NCBI RefSeq assembly: GCF_022690765.1
Contig: NZ_JALCZA010000007.1
Span: 13,689 to 69,695, forward strand
Length of the DNA stretch: 56,007 nucleotides
Origin: Anaeromyxobacter oryzisoli
GTDB lineage: Bacteria > Myxococcota > Myxococcia > Myxococcales > Anaeromyxobacteraceae
Direction of reading: 5' to 3'
The position numbers and the translations under genes are program-made. Every line of letters begins with the position of its first letter. Position 1 is the stretch's first letter. The notes below the pieces were generated by a model, which searched no databases, had not been told where the DNA came from, and was given only the letters and a program-made list of their open reading frames with translations. This document shows, piece by piece, positions 18,387 through 26,512 of this stretch.

Positions 18387-18605
18387 ATGACCTGCCCCTA
18401 CTTGAAAGCGGTCTCGATGGTGTTCTGCCGCGCCTACCCGGTGAAGAAGCTCGTCCCGATCGACCGCGTCACCACCGAGTCCACCTGCGAAGGCGATTCG
18501 TTCCACCGCTGCCCGCTCTTCCAGGAGGCCCTCGCGAGCGTCGACCGCCCGGACGAGGCGAAGCCGGACCCAAAACCCGAAGGACCGAAAGGAGCGATGC
18601 CATGA
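18387..18605 (+). CDS. Small four-cysteine protein, first gene of the Fe-S/NrfD operon
   Basis: A 72-residue protein of no named family that I can recall. Cysteines lie at positions 3, 14, 34 and 42 (CPYLKAVSMVFCRAYPVKK, then TCEGDSFHRCPLF), suggesting metal or cluster binding, followed by a Pro/Lys-rich tail. There is no signal peptide, so it is probably cytoplasmic. It is the first gene after the sigma-54 promoter and its stop overlaps the next start (ATGA). It may be an assembly or regulatory factor for the complex; that is inference from position only. Confidence 0.7.
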   Translation: MTCPYLKAVSMVFCRAYPVKKLVPIDRVTTESTCEGDSFHRCPLFQEALASVDRPDEAKPDPKPEGPKGAMP

Positions 18606-18679
18606 TGTTCGCATTCGCGATGGCCGTGATCGGCGTGGTGGTGCTCGGGACGATGAACCTCGTCGCGGCTCGCAGCTAG
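18602..18679 (+). CDS. 25-residue single-span membrane micropeptide
   Basis: Reads MMFAFAMAVIGVVVLGTMNL then VAARS: a single hydrophobic helix with a basic end. The ATG overlaps the previous stop, and AAGGAG lies 7-12 bases upstream. It sits between two genes of the same operon with no other explanation for the 92-base gap. By analogy with CydX/CcoQ-type subunits it could be a small structural subunit of the membrane complex. Confidence 0.6.
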   Translation: MMFAFAMAVIGVVVLGTMNLVAARS

Positions 18680-18697
18680 GGCGCGCCCGGAGACGCC

Positions 18698-19618
18698 ATG
18701 AGCATCGGACGCAGAGGGTTCCTGAAGATCGCCGCGGTCGGGGCGGGCGCGGCCGGTGCCTCGGCCGCCTCCGCCGCCGCCGGGGCGCACCCGGTGGACG
18801 GGCCCGGCGTGCTCGTCGACACGACCCGGTGCGTCGGCTGCCGTGCGTGCGAGGCGGCCTGCGCGGAGTCGAACCGCCTGCCGCCGCCGCCCGAGAGCGA
18901 CGCGGTCTTCGACGAGCGCCGTGACGTCGCCCCCGACGTCTTCACGGTCGTGAACCGGACCGAGAAGGCGCCGGGGGTGCAGCGCTTCGCCAAGAAGCAG
19001 TGCATGCACTGCCTCGCGCCGGGGTGCGCGTCGGCCTGCCCGGTCCGCGCCATGGACAAGAAGCCGGAGGGACCGGTCGTCTACGATCCCTCGCGGTGCA
19101 TGGGCTGCCGGTACTGCATGCTCGCGTGCCCGTTCGACATCCCGAAGTACGAGTACTCGAGCAACGCGCCGCGGGTCCGGAAGTGCTCCTTCTGCGCCGA
19201 GCGGCAGAAGAACGGCCTCAAGCCCGCGTGCACCGAGGTCTGCCCGTCCGGTGCGCTCACCTTCGGGCGGCGCAGCGCCCTCCTCGAGGAGGCGAAGACG
19301 CGCATCTACACGAACCCCGGGAAGTACCTGCACCACGTCTACGGCGAGCACGAGGCCGGCGGGACGAGCTGGCTCTACATCACCGACGTCGACCTCGAGC
19401 GGCTCGCGTTCCGGACGGACGCCCCGCAGAAGCCGTTGCCGGAGCTGGTGGCCGGCGCGCTCGGGGCCCCGCCCTTCGTGATGACCCTGTGGCCCCCGCT
19501 GCTCATGGGGCTCTACGCGTTCTCGCGCCGCCGCGAGGAGGTCGCCGCGACCGAGCCGCACGGCGCGCACGGCCACGACGCCGGCGCCGCGAAGGAGGAT
19601 GACCATGGCCACCGCTAG
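18698..19618 (+). CDS. Tat-exported 4Fe-4S ferredoxin-type subunit (HybA/CbcT-like)
   Basis: A 306-residue periplasmic Fe-S subunit of a quinone-linked oxidoreductase. The Tat signal is RRGFLK (5-10) followed by an Ala-rich core. Four clusters are predicted from [37 protein letters not shown] and CSFC..(x11)..CTEVCP. A C-terminal hydrophobic segment ([18 protein letters not shown]) anchors it, then a His-rich tail. Close relatives are HybA, HmcB and Geobacter CbcT, which pass electrons between an NrfD-type subunit and periplasmic cytochromes. It overlaps the next gene. Confidence 0.92.
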   Translation: MSIGRRGFLKIAAVGAGAAGASAASAAAGAHPVDGPGVLVDTTRCVGCRACEAACAESNRLPPPPESDAVFDERRDVAPDVFTVVNRTEKAPGVQRFAKKQCMHCLAPGCASACPVRAMDKKPEGPVVYDPSRCMGCRYCMLACPFDIPKYEYSSNAPRVRKCSFCAERQKNGLKPACTEVCPSGALTFGRRSALLEEAKTRIYTNPGKYLHHVYGEHEAGGTSWLYITDVDLERLAFRTDAPQKPLPELVAGALGAPPFVMTLWPPLLMGLYAFSRRREEVAATEPHGAHGHDAGAAKEDDHGHR

Positions 19619-20822
19619 CCTCGCCACCGCTCAGCCGTCGTTCTTCCGCGAGAAGATCCTCCTCGGCATGACGGCGCCGCAGTACCTCCGCTCGCTCCTC
19701 ACGCCCTGGAACCTCGTCGCCGCGGTGATCCTCGCGGTCGGCATCCCGATCCTGGTCATCCGGTTCGCCGTCGGCCTCGGCGCGACCACGAACCTCACGC
19801 AGACGGCGCCGTGGGGCGTCTGGATCGGCTTCGACATGATGACGGGGATCGTGCTGGCCGCCGGGGGGTTCACCATCGGCGCGACGGTCCAGCTCTTCGG
19901 GCTGAAGGAGTACCACGCGATCGAGCGGCCGGCGATCCTCACCGCCTTCCTCGGCTACCTCATGGCGGTCTTCGGGCTCCTCGCCGACCTCGGCCGCCCC
20001 TGGAACATCATCCAGGCGATCTTCAACTACGGGACCGCCTCGGCGCTGTTCGAGGTCGCGTGGTGCGTCATGCTCTACACCACCGTGCTGCTCCTCGAGT
20101 TCACCGTCCCGCTCCTCGAGTGGCTCGGCTGGACGCGCGCACACGGCGTCATGAAGAAGGCGCTGCTCGCCCTCACGGTGCTCTCGGTCGTCTTCTCGAC
20201 GATGCACCAGTCGGCGCTCGGCTCGCTCTTCCTGCTCGCGCCGACCAAGCTCCACCCGCTCTGGTACACGCCGTACATCTTCATCTTCTTCTTCATCTCC
20301 GCGATCATCGCCGGCATCTGCATGGTCGTGGTGGAGAGCTCGATCTCCCACCGGATCTTCGCGAGCCAGGTGAAGGGCCACGCCGCCGACGTGGACGCGC
20401 TCACCATCGGGCTCGGCCGCGCCGGCGCGCTCGTGATGTTCGCCTACTTCTTCCTGAAGCTGCAGGGCGTCATCGACGGGCACGCCTGGGGCTACCTCGC
20501 GACCGGCTACGGCGCGTGGTTCCTCGTCGAGATCCTCGGGTTCGTCCTCCTCCCGTCGCTGCTGTTCGCCGCCGGCGCCAGGAACGGGAACGTCCGCATG
20601 GTCCGGGTCGCCGGGGTCATCGGCGTGCTCGGCATCGTCCTGAACCGCCTCAACGTCTCGATGATCGCGTTCAACTGGAACCAGCCGGTCCGGTACGTGC
20701 CGAGCTGGATGGAGATCTGGGTCTCCGTCACGCTCGTCACCCTCGGCGTCCTGGTCTTCCGGTGGATCGTGAACCGGATGCCCATCCTCCGCGCGGACCC
20801 GCGCTTCTCGGAAGGGCACTGA
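19605..20822 (+). CDS. NrfD/HybB-family polytopic membrane subunit
   Basis: A 405-residue integral membrane protein with about ten helices, of the NrfD/PsrC/HybB family that exchanges electrons with menaquinone. HybB-like segments include [59 protein letters not shown] and [17 protein letters not shown] ends six bases before ATG 19605 and overlaps the alternative ATG 19599. It pairs with the Fe-S subunit just upstream, making the core of a Cbc4/Hmc/Hyb-like menaquinone module. Confidence 0.93.
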   Translation: MATASLATAQPSFFREKILLGMTAPQYLRSLLTPWNLVAAVILAVGIPILVIRFAVGLGATTNLTQTAPWGVWIGFDMMTGIVLAAGGFTIGATVQLFGLKEYHAIERPAILTAFLGYLMAVFGLLADLGRPWNIIQAIFNYGTASALFEVAWCVMLYTTVLLLEFTVPLLEWLGWTRAHGVMKKALLALTVLSVVFSTMHQSALGSLFLLAPTKLHPLWYTPYIFIFFFISAIIAGICMVVVESSISHRIFASQVKGHAADVDALTIGLGRAGALVMFAYFFLKLQGVIDGHAWGYLATGYGAWFLVEILGFVLLPSLLFAAGARNGNVRMVRVAGVIGVLGIVLNRLNVSMIAFNWNQPVRYVPSWMEIWVSVTLVTLGVLVFRWIVNRMPILRADPRFSEGH

Positions 20823-20830
20823 GGACCGCC

Positions 20831-21529
20831 ATGACCTACGATCTGCTCTCGGTGTATCCGGCGAAGCTGCTCGAGTACACGCTCGCCATCGGCTACCTCC
20901 TCCTCTTCATCCCGTTCTGGCGCTATGTGCAGGGCGGCAAGCGCGTCGCGGCGGAGGTGCCCGTCCGCGCCCCGGCCCGGATCCCCGCCCGGCCCGCGTA
21001 CGCCGGGTGGTTCCAGGTGCCCGCCGGCGTGCACCTTCACCCGGGCCACACCTGGGCGCGCCTCGAGCCGGACGGGCTCGTGGCCGTGGGCGCCGACGAC
21101 TTCGCTCACCGGCTCGTCGGCCCGGCGCGTGTCGAGCTGCCGCGCCTCGGCGACAAGGTCGCCCAGGGCGAGCCGGCCCTGGCGCTGGTCCAGGCGGACC
21201 GCCGCGTGCCGATGCTCGCCCCGGTGGACGGCACCGTGGTCGCGGTGAACGCCGCCGCGGGGGAGCGGGCGGAGGGCACCGAGGACCCGTACGGCGCGGG
21301 GTGGCTGTTCAAGGTGAAGCCGCCGCGGCTCGCCGCGAACCTGCGCCAGCTCCTCTCCGGCGCCCCCGCGCACCGGCTCCTGGACGAGGCGTCGGAGCGG
21401 CTCGCGCTGCGGATGAGCCCCGAGCTCGGGCGCGTCCTGCAGGACGGCGGCACCCCCGTCCACGGCATCGCCCAGGAGCTCTCCGGAGACGACTGGGACG
21501 GCTTCGCCCGGACGTTCTTCCTCACCTGA
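20831..21529 (+). CDS. Membrane-anchored GcvH-like protein lacking the lipoyl lysine (first copy)
   Basis: A 232-residue protein with one N-terminal membrane helix (~12-32) and a domain (residues ~66-165) that aligns well to glycine cleavage H protein: HLHPGHTWARLEPDGLVAVGADDFA, VELPRLGDKVAQGE, PVDGTVVAVN and EDPYGAGWLFKVKP. The H-protein lipoylation motif ESVKA is replaced by VQADR, putting Asp123 where the lipoyl-lysine should be. So the fold is kept while swinging-arm chemistry is lost. No gcvT or gcvP is near. Its place between the NrfD and cytochrome genes suggests a structural role in the complex. Confidence 0.85.
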   Translation: MTYDLLSVYPAKLLEYTLAIGYLLLFIPFWRYVQGGKRVAAEVPVRAPARIPARPAYAGWFQVPAGVHLHPGHTWARLEPDGLVAVGADDFAHRLVGPARVELPRLGDKVAQGEPALALVQADRRVPMLAPVDGTVVAVNAAAGERAEGTEDPYGAGWLFKVKPPRLAANLRQLLSGAPAHRLLDEASERLALRMSPELGRVLQDGGTPVHGIAQELSGDDWDGFARTFFLT

Positions 21530-21545
21530 ACCCACGGAGACGGCC

Positions 21546-21893
21546 ATGACGCACGAACGGATGACGAGGAAGCTGGTGGTCGCGGCGGCGCTGCTCCTCG
21601 GCGGCGCGGCCCTCGCCGACGGGCTGCCGAACCTGCCACAGGGGCTCGCGCTCCCGCGCGGCACGGACAGCCCGGGCCAGGTGACGTTCAACCACGAGTC
21701 GCACGTCGACGCGGCGAAGCCGGGCTGCGTCTCCTGCCACCCGCGACGGTTCGCGATCCTCGGCCGCTCCGCGACCGAGCGGCGAACCCCGGCGATCACC
21801 CACGCCGCGATGGAGAAGGGCGAGGCGTGCGGGGCCTGCCACGGCAAGCAGGCGTTCGGGTTCGACGACTGCACGGGCTGCCACGCGGGGTGA
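21546..21893 (+). CDS. Triheme periplasmic cytochrome c (c3/c7-like)
   Basis: A 115-residue exported cytochrome. The signal peptide is [19 protein letters not shown]. Three heme-attachment sites follow: CVSCH, CGACH and CTGCH; FNHESHV supplies typical distal histidines for class III cytochromes (FxHxxH). It is most likely the periplasmic electron acceptor or donor for the Fe-S/NrfD module, as CbcS is in Geobacter Cbc4. It has a short, good ribosome site and the same spacing as its neighbours. Confidence 0.9.
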   Translation: MTHERMTRKLVVAAALLLGGAALADGLPNLPQGLALPRGTDSPGQVTFNHESHVDAAKPGCVSCHPRRFAILGRSATERRTPAITHAAMEKGEACGACHGKQAFGFDDCTGCHAG

Positions 21894-21930
21894 GAGGCGC
21901 CGCGGCGGAAGCGGCGCGCGGGAGGACGTC

Positions 21931-22629
21931 ATGCAGGCGCTCATCGAGATGCTCGAGGCGATCGGCGTGTTCCTGGCAGGGGTGGTGGCCCGGATCGGCA
22001 TCTTCCTCGCGATGATCGCGGTCCTCCTCGTGCCCGCCCTCCTGGTCGCCGCGGTGCTCCATGGCATCGCGGCGCGCCGGGAGCGCCGGCTCGGGATCCG
22101 CGACGTCGCCGGGGTGCCGTTCCGGCCGGACCTCTTCTACTCGCCGGGGCACCTCTGGCTGCACCGGCGCGCCGGCGGGACGGTCGAGGTCGGGCTCGAC
22201 GGCCTGGCCCAGCGGCTCATGCCGTCCGTGACCTCGGTGGAGGTGGCCAGGCCCGGCACCGCGATCGCGCGCGGCGAGCCACTCGTCACCTTGCACGGCG
22301 GGGGACGCGCGCTCGTGATCCCGGCGCCGGTCGGAGGGAAGGTGGCCGGCCTCAATGTGGCGGTGGCGCGCGATCCGGGCCTCGTGAAGCGGGAGGGCTA
22401 CGGGCGAGGCTGGCTCGTCGCCGTCGAGCCGGAGGACCTCGGCTACGCCGCGATGCCGCACGGCGAGACCGCCGAGGCGTGGATGCGGCACGAGGCGGGG
22501 CGGTGGAACCAGTTCGTCGAGCGGCGGCTCGGGTTCGCGGCAGCCGACGGGGGCGCGCTGGTCGCGCCAGCGCCGTGGTTGCTCGGCGACGAGGGGTGGC
22601 GCGCGCTCGCCGCCGAGTTCATCCACTAG
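21931..22629 (+). CDS. Membrane-anchored GcvH-like protein lacking the lipoyl lysine (second copy)
   Basis: A 232-residue paralog-like companion of the 20831 product. It has an N-terminal amphipathic start, a long membrane segment (~13-44), then an H-protein-like hammerhead domain: YSPGHLWLHRRAGGTVEVGLDGLAQ, VARPGTAIARGEP, PAPVGGKVAGLN and GYGRGWLVAVEP. Aligning PVGG with the family PVSG puts Gly125 at the lipoyl-lysine position. The C-terminal ~75 residues (EAWMRHEAGRWNQFVE) are similar in kind to the first copy's tail. GGGAGG precedes the ATG. It is the last gene of the operon. Confidence 0.82.
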   Translation: MQALIEMLEAIGVFLAGVVARIGIFLAMIAVLLVPALLVAAVLHGIAARRERRLGIRDVAGVPFRPDLFYSPGHLWLHRRAGGTVEVGLDGLAQRLMPSVTSVEVARPGTAIARGEPLVTLHGGGRALVIPAPVGGKVAGLNVAVARDPGLVKREGYGRGWLVAVEPEDLGYAAMPHGETAEAWMRHEAGRWNQFVERRLGFAAADGGALVAPAPWLLGDEGWRALAAEFIH

Positions 22630-22644
22630 CCGAGTCCAGACAGA

Positions 22645-22694
22645 TTGCCGCAGCGGCAAGATGCCTCGCACGCACGAAGTGCATGCGAGGCATC
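22645..22694 (+). terminator. Terminator-like hairpins after the Fe-S/NrfD operon
   Basis: TTGCCGC-A-GCGGCAA (22645-22659) is followed directly by a long hairpin, GATGCCTCGCA (22660-22670) pairing with TGCGAGGCATC, with an inner GCAC-GAA-GTGC stem and one mismatch. No T-run follows. The remaining gap to 23133 (~440 bases) is visibly less GC-rich than its surroundings and holds no convincing gene. Confidence 0.55.
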
Positions 22695-23133
22695 AGCTAT
22701 TCATCGTCGGGTGAAGGGCGCTCGGCGGGTCCTGGCCCGATCGGGGTGGTGCGCTAATGTGTCGCAGGTGAACTGCGGCATGAGCGAATTCGCCGTCGAT
22801 ACACGCTCTTCCATACTGGGCGCGGCGGAACGTCTCGCACGCAGAGTCACTGCGCCCGGCGACTGATTGTCGCATGCTCAGACGACATACGTGATTGCGC
22901 TCAAACCTCCCCGGAGGCTCGCGCAGTTTCGTCGCGCTTGCGTCCCTGCCCGGTGGATGTGTGCATCAACCGCGATATTTGCGCCACTTCGCACGCGGTA
23001 AGGCGCCGATCAGTCGTTGTAGATATTCTGCTTGAACCACGGGCGGTTGGGGTTGGACAATCCGGACGGTCGCTGGTATTGGATGTGCGTTCGTTTGTAG
23101 CAGATTGACGCATCGACCTCCTTCAGGTGGGCA

Positions 23134-24174
23134 ATGAAGAGATCCCCATTGGTGTTCCTCCTCCTCCTCGCGGCGAGCCCGGTCGGCGCGGCGATCCCGG
23201 CGGAGCAGGAAGGCTGTCTCGACTGCCACGGCGGCTCGCTCGACGACTTCACGCTGGCGAGCGGCGAGAAGCTGCCGCTCAACGTGGACAAGGACGTGTT
23301 CGCGAAGTCCGTCCACGGCGAGACGCTCGGCTGCACGAAGTGTCACCCGGGCAAGACCAACGATCACGCGACCGGCGAGATCGCGTTCAAGACCCGCCGC
23401 GAAGTCACCCGCGCCTACTACGAGCAGTGCAAGGGGTGCCACTTCTCGAACTACGAGAAGACGCTCGACGGCGTGCACTTCGCGGTGGCGGCCAAGGGTA
23501 ACGACAAGGCCGCGGTCTGCGTCGACTGCCACGGCTCGCACGACATCTCGCGCCCCGGCCAGCCGCGCACCCGCATCTCGAAGATGTGCTCGGGCTGCCA
23601 CGCCAACGAGGCCGCGGTCTACGCGAAGAGCGTGCACGGCCGCGCCTCCGAGACGAGCTCGGACGTCCCGGTCTGCACCGACTGCCATCGGGCGCACGAC
23701 ACCGTGGACCCGAAGGGCGGCGCGCTCGCGCTCCGCACCCCGGAGATCTGCGGCCGCTGCCACACCGACGAGAAGCTCATGAGCCGGTACGGCCTCTCGA
23801 CCAAGGTCGTGGACACCTACCTGTCCGACTTCCACGGCATGGCCGCGACGCTCTCGAAGGGCAAGCAGAAGGGACCCGGCGTCCGCCTCGCCGCGGTGTG
23901 CACCGACTGCCACGGCGTGCACGACATCCAGCGCGCCGACGACCCGTCCTCGCCGGTCCTCGCGGCGAACCTCCAGAAGACCTGCGCGAAGTGCCACGCG
24001 GGGGCGACGGCGAGCTTCCCGAAGGCGTGGCTCTCGCACTACGAGCCGACGCCGCAGAAGGCGCCGCTCGTCTGGGCGGTGCAGCTCTTCTACAAGCTGC
24101 TGATCCCGTTCATGGTGGGCGGGCTCGTGCTCCAGATCGCGCTGCACCTCTGGCGCGTGGTGGTGAACCGATGA
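23134..24174 (+). CDS. Nine-heme membrane-anchored cytochrome c (CbcL c-domain-like)
   Basis: A 346-residue exported multiheme cytochrome with a signal peptide (MKRSPLVFLLLLAASPVGA), nine CxxCH sites (CLDCH, CTKCH, CKGCH, CVDCH, CSGCH, CTDCH, CGRCH, CTDCH, CAKCH) and a C-terminal membrane helix (~317-341). Repeated KSVHG and CHG.HDI segments supply distal histidines. With the overlapping downstream cytochrome b gene it looks like a two-gene version of Geobacter CbcL, in which a nine-heme domain and a cytochrome b domain are fused. It probably takes electrons from menaquinol via the b subunit into the periplasm. The ribosome site (AGGTGGG) is modest. Confidence 0.93.
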   Translation: MKRSPLVFLLLLAASPVGAAIPAEQEGCLDCHGGSLDDFTLASGEKLPLNVDKDVFAKSVHGETLGCTKCHPGKTNDHATGEIAFKTRREVTRAYYEQCKGCHFSNYEKTLDGVHFAVAAKGNDKAAVCVDCHGSHDISRPGQPRTRISKMCSGCHANEAAVYAKSVHGRASETSSDVPVCTDCHRAHDTVDPKGGALALRTPEICGRCHTDEKLMSRYGLSTKVVDTYLSDFHGMAATLSKGKQKGPGVRLAAVCTDCHGVHDIQRADDPSSPVLAANLQKTCAKCHAGATASFPKAWLSHYEPTPQKAPLVWAVQLFYKLLIPFMVGGLVLQIALHLWRVVVNR

Positions 24175-24908
24175 GCGGCTCCTCTTCAGGCTCCTACGTC
24201 GTCCGCTTCAACCTGCACCAGCGGGTCGAGCACTTCATCACGATGGTGGTGTTCGCGCTGCTCTGCCTGACCGGCCTGCCGCAGAAGTTCTACACGCACG
24301 GCTGGGCGCAGGGGCTCGTCCACGTCTTCGGCGGCGTCGACGCGACCCGCTGGATCCACCGGGTGTGCGGGCTCATCCTCGCCTTCTCGACGGTGATCCA
24401 CTTCGGGGGCGCCATCGCGGGCATGCTGTCCCGCAAGATGGGGTTCACGATGGTGCCGAGCAAGAAGGACTTCGAGGACGCCATCCAGCAGCTCCGGTAC
24501 TACCTCGGCGCGACCGACAAGCATCCCCAGTACGACCGCTACACGTACAAGGAGAAGTTCGAGTACTGGGGGCTCGTCTTCGGCAACGTCATCATGGTGA
24601 TCACCGGGTTCGCGCTGTTCTTCCCGGTCCAGGCGGCGAGCCTCCTCCCTGGCCAGATCATCCCGGCCGCGAAGGTCGCCCACTCGAACGAGGGCCTGAT
24701 GGCCTTCCTCGTCATCACCGTGTGGCATATCTTCAACGCTCACCTGAACCCCGACGTGTTCCCGTTCGACACGTCGATGTTCACCGGGAAGGTCAGCCGC
24801 GAGCGCTACGAGCACGAGCATCCGCTCGAGCTGGCGCGCCTCGAGGGCCGGGTCCCGGCCGAGCATGGAGGCGCCCCGGCGGTGCATGGAAAGCGCGAGG
24901 TGGGCTGA
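24171..24908 (+). CDS. Cytochrome b-type membrane subunit (CbcL b-domain/HydB-like)
   Basis: A 245-residue integral membrane diheme cytochrome b with four helices, of the HydB/FdhI-type family. Histidines in or near helices are RVEHFITM, WIHRVCG, TVIHFGG and TVWHIFNAHLNPDVFP, giving two b-heme pairs. It begins inside the stop of the nine-heme gene (ATGA overlap), so the two subunits are made together. Together they form a menaquinol:cytochrome c oxidoreductase like CbcL, which Geobacter uses at low redox potential. The C-terminal tail contains EHEHPLELARLEGR, common in this family. Confidence 0.92.
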   Translation: MSGSSSGSYVVRFNLHQRVEHFITMVVFALLCLTGLPQKFYTHGWAQGLVHVFGGVDATRWIHRVCGLILAFSTVIHFGGAIAGMLSRKMGFTMVPSKKDFEDAIQQLRYYLGATDKHPQYDRYTYKEKFEYWGLVFGNVIMVITGFALFFPVQAASLLPGQIIPAAKVAHSNEGLMAFLVITVWHIFNAHLNPDVFPFDTSMFTGKVSRERYEHEHPLELARLEGRVPAEHGGAPAVHGKREVG

Positions 24909-25878
24909 CATCCTGGCGCAAGCCATCTTCCACACCCTGGTCGCCGCGCTGTTCGTGGAGGCCCTGGTGCGGAGCTGGCGCGTGAACGACCCCGGCCAGC
25001 GGATCGCCCTCCGGCTCACGGCCCTGGGCTATCCGCTGGTCGTGTTTCCGGCCCTCGTCACCCTGTTCCCGCTCCGCGCCGAGGAGCGGTTCCGCGACGG
25101 GCTCGCGCTCTTCTCGGGCCGGCGCTGGGAGGACGTCACCGTGCTCGGGCACGGCCTCTTCGAGGTCTTCGTCCTGGGCCTGGCGGGGCTCGGTGCGGTC
25201 CTCCTCCTCATGGACCTGGTGCCGATGGCCTGGCGGCGCCGGACGCCGCGCCCGCGCCCGGTCGCCCCGGATCCCCGGAGCGCCGCCGCGCTCGAGGCGG
25301 CCCTCTCCGACCTCGGGGCGCGGACCCGCCTGCGCCGGCCGGAGGTCCAGTTCGTGGACGGCGAGACGCCGGCCATCTTCTGCACGGGCGTGCGCACGCC
25401 GGCGATCGTGGTCTCGCGCGGCGCCCTCCGCCTGCTCGACGCGGACGAGCTCCGCGCGGCGCTCGCGCACGAGCTCTCCCACCTGGTCCGGCGCGATCCG
25501 GCCGCGAGCTGGGGCGTGTTCGCCGCGCGCGTGCTCCTCTTCTTCAACCCGGCCTTCCAGGTGGTGTCGCGGACGATCGCGCGCGACGCCGAGTGGCTCG
25601 CGGACGAGCGCGCGGCTGAGCTGTCCGGCGATCGGCTCGCCCTGGCGAGCGGCCTCCTCAAGCTCCACCGCGCCACCCTCGGCCGGCGCCCCGCGGCGCG
25701 CCGTACCCTCCCGCTGGCGGGCGCGCTGTCCGAGCCGCTCGCGCGGGTGCGCTCGCGCGACGTCGAGGTGCGCTGCCGACGGCTCCTCGACGGGCCGGCG
25801 CCGCGGCTCCCCTTCGGCGCGGCGCGCGTCGCCCTCGCCGGCATCGCCGTCACGGCGCTGCTGTTCTTCGTCGTGTGA
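24865..25878 (+). CDS. Membrane zinc peptidase, M48/M56 (BlaR1-like) type
   Basis: A 337-residue protein with N-terminal membrane helices (~17-35, 52-70, 98-120), a cytoplasmic or periplasmic gluzincin domain, and a C-terminal helix. The zinc motif is HELSH (202-206) in LAHELSHLVRRD, with the third ligand likely in EWLADERAAEL. The order of helices resembles BlaR1/HtpX-type peptidases. The start overlaps the cytochrome b gene by 44 bases; ATG 24886 is an equally possible start. It is embedded in a respiratory and sensory operon, so it could process a cytochrome subunit or an anti-sigma-like neighbour; this is inference. Confidence 0.8.
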   Translation: MEAPRRCMESARWADILAQAIFHTLVAALFVEALVRSWRVNDPGQRIALRLTALGYPLVVFPALVTLFPLRAEERFRDGLALFSGRRWEDVTVLGHGLFEVFVLGLAGLGAVLLLMDLVPMAWRRRTPRPRPVAPDPRSAAALEAALSDLGARTRLRRPEVQFVDGETPAIFCTGVRTPAIVVSRGALRLLDADELRAALAHELSHLVRRDPAASWGVFAARVLLFFNPAFQVVSRTIARDAEWLADERAAELSGDRLALASGLLKLHRATLGRRPAARRTLPLAGALSEPLARVRSRDVEVRCRRLLDGPAPRLPFGAARVALAGIAVTALLFFVV

Positions 25879-26456
25879 TCATGATGCGCGCCAACGGAAC
25901 GGCCGGCCGCAGCGTCGGGCTCCAGGTCGCGCGGATGCTCGCGACGCTGTTCTGGGTCCTCTCGGCGACCGCGGCGACCGTCGCCGCGCTCGGCGCGCTC
26001 CCTGGGTGGATCGCCGGGGAGGGGGCGGGCGTGCGGCGGGTGGCCTCCCTGGACGAGGCGGAGCGGCGGCTCGGCGCGCGACTGGTCCTCCCGGGCTACT
26101 TCCCCGACCGGCTCGCCTGGCCCGCCGCCGAGATCCGGGTCGCGGGCGGCCGGCACGGCTCCGCCTCGCTGGTCTTCCACGATCGCGCGGGCGAGCCCGC
26201 CCTCCAGCTCCTCGAGGCGACGGAGGAGGGGGCCTCGGTCGCGGCGCCGCTCCTCGCCGGCACCACCGTCCTCGACACGCGCCGCACCGCGGTCGAGACG
26301 CGCCCCGCGACGCTCGCGTCGGTGCTCGTGAACGGCGCGCGCTGGCACCAGCTCACCTGGTATCCCGGCCGCCGCGCGGTCGTCCTGCGCGGGCGCGGCG
26401 AGCTGGACGAGCTGTTCCTCATCGCCCGCAGCGTGCATGGAAGGGGCGCGCCATGA
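25875..26456 (+). CDS. Single-span membrane protein of unknown function
   Basis: Unrecognised ~193-residue protein with one N-terminal membrane segment (~21-50, RMLATLFWVLSATAATVAAL) and a soluble domain containing RLVLPGYFPDRLAWP, SLVFHDRAGEP, WHQLTWYPGRRAVVLRGRGELDELFLIARSV. The LPGYFP...W pattern recalls DUF4367-type domains in membrane proteins of anti-sigma or stress operons. GTG 25875 overlaps the peptidase stop; ATG 25881 or 25884 are alternatives. It could be the substrate or partner of the preceding peptidase. Confidence 0.65.
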   Translation: MIMMRANGTAGRSVGLQVARMLATLFWVLSATAATVAALGALPGWIAGEGAGVRRVASLDEAERRLGARLVLPGYFPDRLAWPAAEIRVAGGRHGSASLVFHDRAGEPALQLLEATEEGASVAAPLLAGTTVLDTRRTAVETRPATLASVLVNGARWHQLTWYPGRRAVVLRGRGELDELFLIARSVHGRGAP

Positions 26457-26512
26457 GGCGCGCCACGGGAGCGGCGCGCCGCGACACGCGCCACGGGAGG
26501 AGCGCGCCGTGA
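26453..26512 (+). CDS. 19-codon linking ORF
   Basis: ATG overlaps the upstream stop (ATGA) and its TGA overlaps the GTG start of the kinase (GTGA). It encodes MRRATGAARRDTRHGRSAP. It is Arg-rich and built on a direct DNA repeat (GCGCGCCACGGGA-like twice). The GGGAGG for the kinase lies inside it. It may exist only to couple translation, so a protein function is doubtful. Confidence 0.35.
   Translation: MRRATGAARRDTRHGRSAP

Noticed and set aside
20831-22629. Functional glycine cleavage H proteins
   Set aside because: Both lack the lipoyl-lysine, are membrane-anchored and have no gcvT/gcvP nearby.
22645-22866. A 73-codon open frame in the low-GC gap
   Set aside because: It starts inside a palindromic hairpin, has no ribosome site and no recognisable features.
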